Under the pieces are notes generated by a model. It was not told where the DNA came from. It worked only from the letters and a program-made list of their open reading frames with translations, and ran no database searches. From positions 1,173,589 through 1,237,588 of the forward strand of contig NZ_QPMJ01000001.1 in assembly GCF_003369835.1 (NCBI RefSeq): 64,000 bases of DNA, written 5' to 3'. The position numbers and the translations under genes are program-made. Below are positions 41,271 to 50,434 of the stretch, one piece after another. Origin of the DNA: Halorussus rarus. Its GTDB lineage: Archaea; Halobacteriota; Halobacteria; Halobacteriales; Haladaptataceae. Positions within the stretch are counted from its first letter, which is position 1; every line of letters starts with the position of its first letter.

Positions 41271-41286
41271 GCGGAACAGGTCGTTT

Positions 41287-41565
41287 CTATATCTTGGACT
41301 CGGCGTCGTCGGCGAGCTCCTGCATGCGCTTGCCGATGCGGCCCGCCTCACTGAACTCGTCGTCGCTCATGGCGGTGGCGAGCGCGTTGCCGAGGACGAA
41401 GACGGCGTGCTTGTGCTCGCTCTTGGACTTGTGGACGTGCGAGGGTTCGACGTCGAGTTCCTCGTAGGGGTCGAACAGTCCGTCGGTCACCCGCTCCTTG
41501 TCTTGGAAGTACTCCATGATGAGTACCATCTCCTCGTGGAGTTCTAGAAGCTCGTCCTTGTGCAT
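41287..41565 (-). CDS. UPF0058 family protein
   Basis: A 92-residue protein matching UPF0058: MHKDELLELHEEMVLIMEYFQDK at the start, ELDVEPSHVHKSKSEHKHAVFVLGNALATAMS in the middle. The conserved His/Glu residues may bind metal. Function unknown in all members. It has its own unit, preceded by a hairpin-like sequence at 41620-41635 and followed by the MITE-like element. The upstream in-frame extension (to 41611) is not needed. Confidence 0.88.
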   Translation of the reverse strand: MHKDELLELHEEMVLIMEYFQDKERVTDGLFDPYEELDVEPSHVHKSKSEHKHAVFVLGNALATAMSDDEFSEAGRIGKRMQELADDAESKI

Positions 41566-41619
41566 GGGCGTGGCTAGGGAGGTAAACCGATTTAAGGGTT
41601 TCTGAGAACACTTCGCACG

Positions 41620-41635
41620 CGCTCCGAAAAGAGCG
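41620..41635 (-). terminator. Possible hairpin terminator after the ribbon-helix-helix gene
   Basis: On the minus strand a 5-bp stem (CGCTC / GAGCG) with a loop containing TTTT directly follows the stop at 41638. It is short, so this is a weak call. Confidence 0.35.
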
Positions 41636-41637
41636 GA

Positions 41638-41856
41638 TTAGAAGACGTACTCGTCCTCGTGACCCATCATCCCTTCGTCCTCGATACCGGGCTCGCGGTC
41701 GTCGTCGTCCATCGGACCGCTGGTCTTGTAGGCCTTCAGTCCGGTGGAGAGGAGGTCCTCGATGGCCTCCTCCCGGTTGACGAACTCGCCCTGTTCGACC
41801 ATCTGGGCGATCTGCATTTCGAGATGTTCCGGAATAGTTATCTCTACCTTCGGCAT
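41638..41856 (-). CDS. Small ribbon-helix-helix DNA-binding protein (CopG-like)
   Basis: A 72-residue protein from ATG 41856. The first 45 residues fit a ribbon-helix-helix regulator: a beta strand (MPKVEITIPEHLEMQIAQMVEQGEFVNREEAIEDLLSTGLKAY) with two helices. The remainder is an acidic tail (DDDDREPGIEDEGMMGHEDEYVF). RHH proteins bind DNA as dimers through the paired strand. No toxin gene is adjacent, so it is probably a stand-alone regulator or adaptor. The frame upstream of 41856 is in non-coding DNA. Confidence 0.82.
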   Translation of the reverse strand: MPKVEITIPEHLEMQIAQMVEQGEFVNREEAIEDLLSTGLKAYKTSGPMDDDDREPGIEDEGMMGHEDEYVF

Positions 41857-42022
41857 TGGAACATTGGTGGCTTCGGGAGGGGTGTTCTTAAGTCTGACGG
41901 GGACGAGTACGGGAGACGGCGAACGATTTTGAATAAAACTCGAATTTTGATTCCGAGTGCGGGAACTGAAGCGGCTCATCTCGAAACAATAGTTTGCAGA
42001 GCTTGTGCGCAACTGCCGGCCG

Positions 42023-42028
42023 AAAAAA
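42023..42028 (-). terminator. T-run terminator
   Basis: Six T on the minus strand 24 bases after the stop of the small membrane protein at 42052. Confidence 0.5.
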
Positions 42029-42051
42029 CGTGTCGAGTCGCGGAGACGGTC

Positions 42052-42339
42052 TCAGCGGCTGCTGAGCATCTGCTCGATGGAGCTCACGATTCGGCCCGGA
42101 CCCATCGCGCCGAGCTTCTCCTCCATCCGCTTCTGGTTGAAGTAACTGGCGAACGCCAGGATGGTCGGCGGCCAAAGACCGATGAACAGCCCCTGCATCC
42201 GGTTCCCGCGACCGAAGAACTGGTACCACGACAGGGCGACCGACGCGGCCGACGCGAGGACGGCCAGGTCGGTCGTCGACTCCTCGGCGGCCTCCATCTT
42301 GGCCTTTCGTTCCACCGTCCGCTGATTTTCCATTGACAT
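42052..42339 (-). CDS. Small haloarchaeal membrane protein
   Basis: A 95-residue protein from ATG 42339 (another ATG lies at 42333). A charged N-terminal helix (MENQRTVERKAKMEAAEES) precedes two hydrophobic stretches (LAVLASAASVALSWYQFFG and LFIGLWPPTILAFASYF) and a basic tail (QKRMEEKLGAMGPGRIVSSIEQMLSSR). There are no enzymatic motifs. The family is one of many small uncharacterised haloarchaeal membrane proteins. It is followed by a T-run terminator. Confidence 0.8.
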   Translation of the reverse strand: MSMENQRTVERKAKMEAAEESTTDLAVLASAASVALSWYQFFGRGNRMQGLFIGLWPPTILAFASYFNQKRMEEKLGAMGPGRIVSSIEQMLSSR

Positions 42340-42561
42340 CGCGACTCCGACTAGGGACACGCCCTTCTTTGTTATTCAGTAGATGCCCGGGAGTATCGAC
42401 GATGCGTTGCGGGAGTTCATTCGGTTTTTCGGGGAATCGGCTCGTTACGGAGCCCGCACCGGTCCCACTACCCCGGGAAATCCCCGATTGAAACCGGCCG
42501 GACGGCGGAACGGTCGCGCGCAGTCGATACATCTACCTGCGTCCGCCGCCGATTCGTCTTC

Positions 42562-43158
42562 ATGAGCGTCACGGACGTGACCGACCTCTACGAGGAGTTC
42601 GACGGCGAACGGCTCCCGCCGGGCCAGCGGGAGACCGGCAAGTTCCCGGTCCTCTCGAAGAGCGGGACGCCCGACTGGGACCCCGAGACGTGGGAGTTCA
42701 CGGTCACCGGCGCGGTCGAGGAGGAGCTGTCGCTCTCGTGGGACGAGTTCCGGGAACTGCCGAGCGAGACCCAGAACCAGGACTTCCACTGCGTGACCGG
42801 GTGGAGCAAGTTCGACTGCGAGTTCACCGGCGTCACGTTCCCCGACCTGGCCGAGCTGGCCGGAGTCGAGGACGACGCGGTCCACGTCATGTTCTCGGCC
42901 CTCGACGGCTACACGACCAACCTGCCGCTCGAAGACTGCGTGCGCGAGGAGGTGCTGTTCACCTACGAGTTCGACGGCGAGTCGCTGCCCCGCGAGCACG
43001 GCGGCCCGCTCCGGGTGGTCACGCCTCACAAGTACGCCTACAAGGGCGCCAAGTGGGTCGACGGCGTGGAGTTCCTCACCGAGCCCGAGCGGGGCTACTG
43101 GGAGAAGCGCGGCTACTCCGACACCGCGAACCCCTGGAACGAGGAGCGGTACAGCTGA
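42562..43158 (+). CDS. Molybdopterin-dependent sulfite-oxidase-like oxidoreductase
   Basis: A 198-residue oxidoreductase of the sulfite oxidase/YedY molybdopterin-binding family. Conserved segments: PDWDPETWEFTVTGAVEEELSLSWDEFRELPS, the molybdenum-ligating cysteine region FHCVTGWSKFDCEFTGVTFPDLAELAG, and the substrate side GGPLRVVTPHKYAYKGAKWVDGVEFL. There is no signal peptide, so it works in the cytoplasm, unlike exported YedY. Physiological electron donor unknown. It precedes the menaquinone genes on the same strand but has no overlap with them. Confidence 0.93.
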   Translation: MSVTDVTDLYEEFDGERLPPGQRETGKFPVLSKSGTPDWDPETWEFTVTGAVEEELSLSWDEFRELPSETQNQDFHCVTGWSKFDCEFTGVTFPDLAELAGVEDDAVHVMFSALDGYTTNLPLEDCVREEVLFTYEFDGESLPREHGGPLRVVTPHKYAYKGAKWVDGVEFLTEPERGYWEKRGYSDTANPWNEERYS

Positions 43159-43215
43159 CGCCGTGGGATTCCGAGACAGTTAGACTAAAGGCTCCCGCCT
43201 CCCGACTTCGACTGA

Positions 43216-44589
43216 ATGGAGTCTCCGCCGCGCGACGGACAGGTGTCGGCCGAACAGACCGGCTCCAGCCTCGTGAGCCGGGCTACCGAACTACCGGACT
43301 GCGAGCCCCGGCGCTTCCTCGCCGGCCGGGACGCGCCCCGAACGTACTGGACCAGTCCTTACGGCCCGGAGTTCGCGGGCGGGGGCACGACGGCCCGCGT
43401 CGCGGCGGACGGCGACGACCGGTTCGCGGCGGTCGCGGACGCCGCGGACGACCTCTTCGACGGCCTCGACTACGTCGGTCCCGAGCAGGCCCGACCTCGC
43501 CTCTTTGGCGGCTTCTCGTTCCACGCCGACCACGACCCGGCCCCGCCGTGGCAGGGGTTCGGCGGCGCCGAGTTCGTCCTCCCCCGGACCCTGCTGACCC
43601 GCGCGAACGGCGAGACGTGGCTGACCGTCTCGGCGCTCGACGCTTCGCCCGACGCCGTCGAGCGCGAACTGGCGGAGGTCCGGGACGCGCTCGCCGATGC
43701 GATCGACGGCGGAGACGGCGACGCCGTACCTGGCGACGGCGCTGACGACGGCGGACCGCCGGGCGTGCTGGCCACGGAACCGACCACGACCCGCGAGGAG
43801 TGGGCCGAGCAGGTCGCGGCCGCCGTCTCGCGCATCGAGGCCGGCGAACTCCGGAAGGTCACGCTCGCCCAGTCGCTCCGGGTCGAACTCGCGGGCGACG
43901 TGTCGGTCCCCGACGCGCTCGCGCGCCTGGGCGAGTCGTACCCCGACTGCTTCCGATTCTGCTTCGAGCCGACCACCGAGGGCGCGTTCTTCGGCGCGAC
44001 CCCCGAGCGGCTCGCGACCCTCCGCGGTCGAACGGTCGAGGCCGACGGCCTCGCGGGGTCCATCGGGCGGGGGGCGACGCCCGAGGAGGACGCCGAGCTG
44101 GAGGCCAGCATCGAGAACAGCGAGAAGATGGCCCACGAGCACCAACTGGTCGTCGACACCATCCGGGACCAGCTCGCGCCCCTCGCGGGCGAGGTCCGGG
44201 TCGCCGACCGCCGAGTCCGGAAGCTGGCGACCATCCAGCACCTCTGGACCCCGATCGAGGCCGACCTGACCGAGAGCGACCACGTCCTCTCCATCGTCGA
44301 GGCGCTCCACCCGACCCCGGCGGTCGGGGGGCTCCCGCCCGAGACGGCCCTGCGGACCATCCGGGAGACCGAGACGTTCGATCGCGGCTGGTACGCCGCC
44401 CCGGTCGGCTGGTTCGACGCCGACGGCGACGGCACGTTCGCGGTCGGCCTCCGGTGTGCGGTCACCGGCGAGTCGTCGGCCACCCTCTACGCCGGCAACG
44501 GCATCGTCGCCGACAGCGACCCGGACGAGGAGTACGAGGAGGTTCAGCTGAAGTACCGGCCGATCCTCGACGAACTCGAAGATGAGTGA
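43216..44589 (+). CDS. menF: Isochorismate synthase MenF
   Basis: A 457-residue chorismate-utilising enzyme that makes isochorismate, the first step of menaquinone synthesis. The C-terminal half holds the conserved blocks LRKVTLAQSLRVEL, DCFRFCFEPTTEGAFFGATPERLA, ADGLAGSIGRGATPEEDAELEASIENSEKMAHEHQLVVDTI, IQHLWTPIEADL, LHPTPAVGGLP and YAAPVGWFDADGDGTFAVGLRCA. It overlaps menD by 8 bases, so both are co-translated. The N-terminal ~170 residues are more variable and include an acidic Asp/Gly insert (DGGDGDAVPGDGADDG). Confidence 0.96.
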   Translation: MESPPRDGQVSAEQTGSSLVSRATELPDCEPRRFLAGRDAPRTYWTSPYGPEFAGGGTTARVAADGDDRFAAVADAADDLFDGLDYVGPEQARPRLFGGFSFHADHDPAPPWQGFGGAEFVLPRTLLTRANGETWLTVSALDASPDAVERELAEVRDALADAIDGGDGDAVPGDGADDGGPPGVLATEPTTTREEWAEQVAAAVSRIEAGELRKVTLAQSLRVELAGDVSVPDALARLGESYPDCFRFCFEPTTEGAFFGATPERLATLRGRTVEADGLAGSIGRGATPEEDAELEASIENSEKMAHEHQLVVDTIRDQLAPLAGEVRVADRRVRKLATIQHLWTPIEADLTESDHVLSIVEALHPTPAVGGLPPETALRTIRETETFDRGWYAAPVGWFDADGDGTFAVGLRCAVTGESSATLYAGNGIVADSDPDEEYEEVQLKYRPILDELEDE

Positions 44590-46405
44590 CTCGCCCGCCC
44601 CGAACCGCAACACACTCTGGGCCCGGGGCCTCGTCGCGGAACTCGCCGCCGCCGGGGTCGAGGCGGTCTGCGTCGCGCCGGGCAGCCGCTCGACGCCCCT
44701 GACGGTCGCGTTCGCCGAACACCCGGACGTCCGCGTCTTCTCCCACCTCGACGAGCGCTCGGCCGCCTTCTTCGCGCTGGGCCGCGCCAAGCGCACCGGC
44801 GAGCCGACCCCGCTAGTGTGTACTTCGGGCACTGCGGCCGCGAACTTCCACCCCGCGGTCATCGAGGCGAACCGGGCCCGCGTCCCGATGCTCGTCCTCA
44901 CCGCCGACCGACCGCCGGAGCTCCGGGACTCGGGCGCCAACCAGACCGTCGACCAGGAGAAGCTCTACGGCGACGCCGTCCGGTGGTACGCCGACCTGCC
45001 GGAGCCCGAGCCCGAAGCGCGAAAACTCCGGTCGCTCCGGACGACCGCCGCCCGGGCGGTGGCCGAGTCGACCGGCGTGCCGCCGGGGCCGGTCCACCTC
45101 AACGTCCCGTTCCGCAAGCCCCTCGAACCGGTCGAGGTCGAGGGCGACGTGCCCGGCGATTTCGCCGGCGAAGCGCCCCTCGCGGCCGAGGGACGGGACG
45201 GTCCCTTCGTCGAGACGGCCCAGGGCCGACCGGAACTGGCCGACGCCGACCTCCGCCGCGTTCGACGGGCGGTCGAGAGCGCCGACCGGGGCCTCGTCGT
45301 CGCCGGTCCCGCGGACGCCCCGACGCCCGCCCGCGACGCCCTCGCCGACCTCGCCGACGCGACCGGCTTCCCGGTCCTCGCCGACCCGCTCTCGGGCCAC
45401 CGGTTCGGCCACGACGAGGCGCTCCTGCCGGATAACGGGGACGGAGTCGCCGCGGACGGACCGCTCGTCGTCGGCGGCTACGACGGCTACCTCGGCGCGG
45501 TCGGCGACGCGTGGCCCGACCCCGAAGTCGTCGTGCGGTTCGGCGCGTCGCCCACCTCGAAGGTCCTGCGCAACTACCTCGAAGCCGGCGACGCCCGGCA
45601 GTTCCTCGTCGACCCCGCGGCCGGGTGGCGCGAGGCGTCGTTCACCGCGACCGACCTCCTGGCGGCCGACCCGACCCGATTCGCCCGCAATCTGGCCGCT
45701 ACTGTCGGTGACGGAGCGGGCGACTCGGACGCGGCCGCGGCGTGGCGCGACCGGTTCGCCGACGCCGAGCGCCGGTACTGGGACCTCGTCGCCGAGGCGC
45801 GCGACGAGCGACTGTTCGAGGGGGGCGTGCTCTCGGCGGTCGCGGCCGAGGCGCCCGACCCCGCCACCGTGATGGTCTCGAACAGCATGCCGGTCCGGGA
45901 CCTCGACCGCTTCGCCGAACCCCGTGCGGCCGACCTGACGGTCCTCGGCAACCGGGGCGCCAGCGGCATCGACGGCATCACCAGCACCGGCCTCGGCGCC
46001 GGGAGCGCGACCGACGACCCCCTGGTGATCGTGACCGGCGACCTGGCGTACTACCACGACATGAACGGGCTGCTGGCGGTCGCGCGGTGCGGGGTCGACG
46101 CGACCGTCGTCGAAGTGAACAACGACGGCGGCGGCATCTTCCACATGCTCCCCATCGAGGAGTTCGACCCGCCGTTCACCGAGCAGTTCCGGACGCCCCA
46201 CGGCCTCGACTACGAACCGACCGGGGACCTCTACGGTCTCGACTTCGAACGAGCGGCCGACCTCGACGCGTTCCGGTCGGCGTTCCGCGAGTCGGTCGCC
46301 AGCGAGGGAACGCAGGTCGTCGAGGTACCGACGGACGCCGAAGCAAGCCACCGGTTCCGGGAGGAACTGGCCGAGCGCGCGGCCGACGTCCTTCGGTCGA
46401 ACTAA
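44582..46405 (+). CDS. menD: 2-succinyl-5-enolpyruvyl-6-hydroxy-3-cyclohexene-1-carboxylate synthase MenD
   Basis: A 607-residue thiamine-diphosphate enzyme that adds a decarboxylated 2-oxoglutarate unit to isochorismate. The N-terminal domain starts NRNTLWARGLVAELAAAGVEAVCVAPGSRSTPLTVAFAE; the conserved glutamate is at LDERSAAFFALG. The C-terminal ThDP/Mg site is TGDLAYYHDMNGLLAVARCGVDATVVEVNNDGGGIFHMLPI. The protein is of normal size and intact. It is directly coupled to menF. The second block of men genes (menB onward) is 4.3 kb downstream. Confidence 0.97.
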   Translation: MSDSPAPNRNTLWARGLVAELAAAGVEAVCVAPGSRSTPLTVAFAEHPDVRVFSHLDERSAAFFALGRAKRTGEPTPLVCTSGTAAANFHPAVIEANRARVPMLVLTADRPPELRDSGANQTVDQEKLYGDAVRWYADLPEPEPEARKLRSLRTTAARAVAESTGVPPGPVHLNVPFRKPLEPVEVEGDVPGDFAGEAPLAAEGRDGPFVETAQGRPELADADLRRVRRAVESADRGLVVAGPADAPTPARDALADLADATGFPVLADPLSGHRFGHDEALLPDNGDGVAADGPLVVGGYDGYLGAVGDAWPDPEVVVRFGASPTSKVLRNYLEAGDARQFLVDPAAGWREASFTATDLLAADPTRFARNLAATVGDGAGDSDAAAAWRDRFADAERRYWDLVAEARDERLFEGGVLSAVAAEAPDPATVMVSNSMPVRDLDRFAEPRAADLTVLGNRGASGIDGITSTGLGAGSATDDPLVIVTGDLAYYHDMNGLLAVARCGVDATVVEVNNDGGGIFHMLPIEEFDPPFTEQFRTPHGLDYEPTGDLYGLDFERAADLDAFRSAFRESVASEGTQVVEVPTDAEASHRFREELAERAADVLRSN

Positions 46406-46483
46406 GTTCGGAGACGGGCGTCTTCGAGGTCTCTCGGGTCGGCTTCCGATATCAGGAGTCGTTCTATCCTCTGATAACGAAAG

Positions 46484-46496
46484 GAATATTAATATC
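46484..46496 (+). promoter_or_regulatory. TATA box upstream of the 124-residue protein gene
   Basis: GAATATTAATATC is centred about 33 bases before ATG 46523, in a clearly AT-rich patch following menD. Confidence 0.65.
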
Positions 46497-46522
46497 TGAC
46501 GGGGCTGAACTCCATCTCGACA

Positions 46523-46897
46523 ATGACCGAGACGCCCTCCGAAGCGCTGACGGAGTTCCTTCGGGAGCGCGTCGGCGATCACATGCGGAGCGTCCTCACC
46601 TACGACGACGAGGGCGCGGAGTTGCTGTACGTCCGCGACGACGTCGCCGACCAGTACACCGACGAGGAGATGGCCCGGGTGGCCGACGACGTGCGGCTCG
46701 AAGCCGTCGCGAAACACCACCAGGAGGACCTCTACCGGCACGGCGAACTCAACGCCACGGTCCGGTGCTTCGACGACGCGGTCGAGATGCACTTCCCGCG
46801 CGACGAGACCAGCGGCACCGCGGTCGCGCTCGACGGCGAGGTGTTCGCCATCCACAACACGTTCCTCGGCCGGTGTCTGGAAGCGATGGAGCGGTAG
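46523..46897 (+). CDS. Uncharacterised haloarchaeal protein, 124 residues
   Basis: An acidic protein without signal or membrane segments: SEALTEFLRERVGDHMRSVLTYDDEGAELLYVRDDVADQYTDEEMARVADDVRLEAVAKHHQEDLYRHGELNATVRCFDDAVEMHFPRDETSGTAVALDGEVFAIHNTFLGRCLEAMER. The pattern of alternating helix and strand suggests a small sensory or regulatory fold. The family is common in haloarchaea but I cannot name it securely. It has its own TATA box and is followed by the convergent S9 peptidase gene (14 bases between stops). Confidence 0.8.
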   Translation: MTETPSEALTEFLRERVGDHMRSVLTYDDEGAELLYVRDDVADQYTDEEMARVADDVRLEAVAKHHQEDLYRHGELNATVRCFDDAVEMHFPRDETSGTAVALDGEVFAIHNTFLGRCLEAMER

Positions 46898-46911
46898 CCC
46901 CTTCCCCAGGC

Positions 46912-49008
46912 CTACTCTTCGGTCCCCTCGACCGCGGGGTCGTGGCGCTCGAACCAGTCGGTCAGCGTTCGGAGCCGGTGGATCGCCCGCTCGGGGTCGC
47001 CGACGTTGTGGTGCTCGCCGGGGTAGACCACGAGCTTCGACGGGACGCCGCGCTTCTTGAACCGGACGTAGAGCTGCTCGGCCTGCCACGGCGGACACCG
47101 CCAGTCCTCCTCGCCCGCGGTAATCAGCGCCGGCGTGTCGACCTCGTCGACGTCCTGGATGCTGGAGATGCGGCGGTAGTTCTCGGGCTCCTCCCACGGC
47201 AGGCCGAGGTCCGCGTCGTACCAGAGCTGCGTGTCGGCCGTGCCGTACAGCCCGTGGAAGTCGTAGATGCCGTGCTCGGGCGCGGCCGCCGCGAACTCGT
47301 CGGTCCGCGTGACGACGTAGAGCGTGTTGATAGCGCCCTGCGAGAACCCGGTGATGAACAGGCGGTCGGGGTCGGCCACGCCGCGGTCGACCAGTTCGCG
47401 CGCGCCCGAGACGATGTCGTCGCTCTCGCGGGGGCCCCAGTCGCCCCGGATCTGCTCGCTGAACGCCTGGCCGTAGGACGTACTCCCGCGGTAGTTCACT
47501 TCCAGCACCGCGTAGCCCTGCCCGGTCCAGTACGTCTCCGTGAAGCCGAACCCGGGCGTATCGTAGGACATCGGCCCGCCGTGCACGTTCACGACCAGCG
47601 GGAGCGGGTCGTCGGTCTCCGAATCGAAGTCTGCGGGCAGGTATGCGATGGCCTCGATCTCGTCGCCGTCGCCGTTCTCGAACCTGACGCGCTCGTACCG
47701 CGGCGTGTCGACGTCCGCGACGACGTCGGCGTTGAACCGGGAGAGCTTACGCGCTGGGTCCTCGTCGCCCGGCCCGGCGGCGATCTCCGAGACCGAGAGC
47801 GAGTACAGTTCCGAGGGCGAGTCCGCGGCCGAGCGCGTAATCGCGACGGTTCCGCCGGCCGCGTCGAAGCCGGTGAGCGTCCGGTCCTCCCCCTGGCCGT
47901 CGTAGACGCGCTCGGGGTCGCCGTCGACCCGGAACCGGGCCAGGCGCGTCCGGGCCTCGTCGGCGACCGGCGCGAGCAGGGTGTCGTCGCCCACCCACGC
48001 CGGCGTTCCTCCCCACGCGAGCTTCCGGTCCAGTCCGGCCGAGACGTCGGTCCAGTCGCCGCCGTCGGCGTCGCCCACGAGCAGGTCGGCGGTGTCGTAC
48101 CAGTTCGACGCCGTCCGGGCCACGAGCGCGAGCTTCTCGCCGTCGGGATGCCACCGGAAGTCGCGCACGAACAGGTCGCCCTCGGTGAGCTGCCGGAGGT
48201 CCGACCCGTCGGGCGCGATCGTGTAGACGTGCATCGCGCCCGAGTCGTCGGGGCGGTCGGTCCGGTTCGAGAGGAACGCGATGCGGTCGCCGTCGGGCGA
48301 CCACGCCGGACTGAGTCCGGTCCGGGGTTCCATCGCGCCGCCGCCGTAGGCGTCGTCGAGGCGGGTCGCTTCGCGGGACTCGCGGTCGACCACGAACAGG
48401 TACGAGGCCACGTCGTCGAGCCAGCCGTGGCCGTCGAACTTGTGCTGGAGGCGCTCGGTCTCTATCGGGCCCTCGTCGTCGCGCCGGGCGTCGAGGTACT
48501 CGCGCTGGTCGTCGGTCGGGTCCCGGGCCGCGACCACGAGGCGCTCGCCGTCGGGTCCCCAGTCGAAGCTCCGGACGCCCTCCTCGAAGTCGGTGAGCTG
48601 ACGGGCGTCGCCGCCGCGTTCGAGGTCGAACGCCCAGACCTGCGGGCGGTCCTCGCCGGTCTCGTCGCCGTCATCTTCCGTCTCCTCGTCCGTTTCTGCT
48701 CCGTCACCGTTCTCCCCCTCGTCTCTGCCGGCGCGAAAGTCCAGGTCTCGCTCGCGGTTCGCGACGAACGCGAGCGCGCTCCCGTCGGGGCTCCACTTCG
48801 GCGAGCTCGCGCCGGGAAGCCGGGTCAGTCGGTGGGGGTCCCGGCTCCCGTCGGTCGGCGCGACGAAGAGGCTGTTGTGCCAGGTGTCCTCGCCTTCGTC
48901 AGCCTCGGCGACGACGAACGCGACGCGCTCGCCATCCGGCGAGACGGTTGGGCTTCCGATCCGGCGCAGGTCGTAGAGGTCCGCGAGGTCGAGCGGGCGG
49001 TCTGCCAT
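46912..49008 (-). CDS. S9 family peptidase (acylaminoacyl-peptidase/prolyl-oligopeptidase type)
   Basis: A 698-residue protein with an N-terminal WD40/TolB-like beta-propeller (repeats such as SPTVSPDGERVAFV, SPKWSPDGSALAFVAN, SPAWSPDGDRIAFLSN, DFRWHPDGEKLALV) and a C-terminal alpha/beta-hydrolase. The nucleophile serine is in GFSQG, the aspartate near AGEEDWRCPPWQ and the histidine in YPGEHHN. An acidic, Asp/Glu-rich insert (~95-120, EGENGDGAETDEETEDDGDETGED) is typical halophilic low complexity. No signal peptide, so probably cytoplasmic peptide breakdown. It separates the two blocks of men genes on the opposite strand. Confidence 0.95.
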   Translation of the reverse strand: MADRPLDLADLYDLRRIGSPTVSPDGERVAFVVAEADEGEDTWHNSLFVAPTDGSRDPHRLTRLPGASSPKWSPDGSALAFVANRERDLDFRAGRDEGENGDGAETDEETEDDGDETGEDRPQVWAFDLERGGDARQLTDFEEGVRSFDWGPDGERLVVAARDPTDDQREYLDARRDDEGPIETERLQHKFDGHGWLDDVASYLFVVDRESREATRLDDAYGGGAMEPRTGLSPAWSPDGDRIAFLSNRTDRPDDSGAMHVYTIAPDGSDLRQLTEGDLFVRDFRWHPDGEKLALVARTASNWYDTADLLVGDADGGDWTDVSAGLDRKLAWGGTPAWVGDDTLLAPVADEARTRLARFRVDGDPERVYDGQGEDRTLTGFDAAGGTVAITRSAADSPSELYSLSVSEIAAGPGDEDPARKLSRFNADVVADVDTPRYERVRFENGDGDEIEAIAYLPADFDSETDDPLPLVVNVHGGPMSYDTPGFGFTETYWTGQGYAVLEVNYRGSTSYGQAFSEQIRGDWGPRESDDIVSGARELVDRGVADPDRLFITGFSQGAINTLYVVTRTDEFAAAAPEHGIYDFHGLYGTADTQLWYDADLGLPWEEPENYRRISSIQDVDEVDTPALITAGEEDWRCPPWQAEQLYVRFKKRGVPSKLVVYPGEHHNVGDPERAIHRLRTLTDWFERHDPAVEGTEE

Positions 49009-49087
49009 GGGGACGCCTTCAGACGCGTCCGGGATAACTCCTTACCTTCCGTGCGATCCAGCCACATACCGTCTGCGGCCTCGTTTC

Positions 49088-50287
49088 CTACGTCTCGTCG
49101 CGAACCATCCGCTCGATGCGGTCGAGGCCGGTCTCGATGCGGTCGAGGCTGTTGGCGAAGCTGATGCGGACGTAGCCCTCGCCGGCGTCGCCGAATCCGT
49201 CGCCCGGCGCCGTCACGACGCCGTACTCCGCGAGCAGGCGCTTCGCGACGTCGAAGCTCCCGCCCGGCAGGTCGCTCACGTCGAGGAGGGCGTAGAACGC
49301 GCCCTCCGGCCGGGGACAGGAGACGACCGGCATCTCGGCCACGCGGTCGACGACGAAGTCCCGTCGCTCGGCGAACGCGGCCTTCATCTCGGCGACCGGC
49401 TCCTGGGGTCCGGTCAGGGCCGCCAGCGCGGCCTGCTGGCTCACGCTCGACGGGCAGGCGGTCGTGCTCTCGCTGATCTGGGTCACAGCGTCGACCACCG
49501 GCTCGGGTCCGGCGAGCCAGCCGAGCCGCCACCCGGTCATGGCGTAGGTCTTCGAGCAGGAGTCGACCGTCAGTACGTTGTCGGCGTCGTCGACGTACGA
49601 CGCCGCGCCCCGGAAGTCCCGGTCGTAGGTGAGCCGGCCGTACACCTCGTCTGCGACCAGGTAGGCGTCGTGGGCCGCGGCGGCGTCGGCCACAGCGGCG
49701 ACTGCGTCCTCGTCGTACACTCGGCCAGTCGGGTTCGAGGGACTCGTCAGAATGACGGCCGCGGTGTCCTCGGTGACGTGGTCGGCGACCAGTTCCGGGT
49801 CGAGGTCGAACCCGGTCTCGGCCGGCAACGGGACCGTCACCGGGGTCGCACCGGCCAGCTGGACCTGGTTCACGTAGTTTGGCCACGCGGGCGTCGGGAC
49901 GACGACCTCGTCGCCCGGCCCCGCGAGCGCCATCATCGCCGTCGCGAGCGCATCCATCGCGCCGCTCTTGACGGTGACCCGCTCGGGTCCGACCTCGACG
50001 CCGCTCTCGCGGGCCATCGTGTCGGCGATGGCCTCCCGGAGGGGCTGGATGCCGGCGTTCTCGGTGTACTGGGTCGCGCCCTCGCGGGCGGCCTCCGCAG
50101 CGGCGTCGATGACGTGGTCCGGCGTGCCGAAGTCGGGTTCGCCGACCTCCAGGCGCACGATGTCCCGGTCGGACTCCCGCAGCGCCTCCTCGGCGAGCCC
50201 GAACATCACGCGGATCTTCGAGCGATCGAGGCTCGCGGTGCGGTCGGCCAGCCGCGCGGAGACGGCCCGCTGGCTCGTGTCTGTCAT
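49088..50287 (-). CDS. Class I/II aminotransferase (aspartate aminotransferase type)
   Basis: A 399-residue fold-type I PLP enzyme. The N-terminal segment VRLEVGEPDFGTPDHVIDAAAEA, the substrate site GATQYTENAGIQPLREAIA and the lysine box SCSKTYAMTGWRLGWLAG (lysine at the Schiff base) fix the family; a C-terminal RISFANSLDRIETGLDRI with the conserved arginine ends it. Likely an aspartate or aromatic-type aminotransferase; the exact amino acid is not deducible. The start is the ATG at 50287; the intergenic region beyond it holds a repeat. Confidence 0.95.
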   Translation of the reverse strand: MTDTSQRAVSARLADRTASLDRSKIRVMFGLAEEALRESDRDIVRLEVGEPDFGTPDHVIDAAAEAAREGATQYTENAGIQPLREAIADTMARESGVEVGPERVTVKSGAMDALATAMMALAGPGDEVVVPTPAWPNYVNQVQLAGATPVTVPLPAETGFDLDPELVADHVTEDTAAVILTSPSNPTGRVYDEDAVAAVADAAAAHDAYLVADEVYGRLTYDRDFRGAASYVDDADNVLTVDSCSKTYAMTGWRLGWLAGPEPVVDAVTQISESTTACPSSVSQQAALAALTGPQEPVAEMKAAFAERRDFVVDRVAEMPVVSCPRPEGAFYALLDVSDLPGGSFDVAKRLLAEYGVVTAPGDGFGDAGEGYVRISFANSLDRIETGLDRIERMVRDET

Positions 50288-50375
50288 GGCCTACGTCACG
50301 GACCACCGCGTGAAGTAAGTTCGTCTCGCGGAAGGCAACTGGCGCCCTGGGGGACTCCTGGAATTGGCGCGCGCT

Positions 50376-50398
50376 GGCGGGGTCCCCGTGACCCCGCC
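50376..50398. repeat. 9-bp perfect inverted repeat
   Basis: GGCGGGGTC, five-base loop, GACCCCGCC, in the divergent region between the aminotransferase and menB genes. A strong stem in RNA or a possible operator; it does not precede a T-run, so a terminator role is less likely. Confidence 0.4.
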
Positions 50399-50434
50399 GG
50401 TGCGTGCGAGGTCTGCGCGAGCGTGGCGAGCGCA

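Noticed and set aside
45742-49164. A 1140-codon + strand frame over menD and the S9 peptidase
   Set aside because: It overlaps several well-recognised genes and has no domain signatures.
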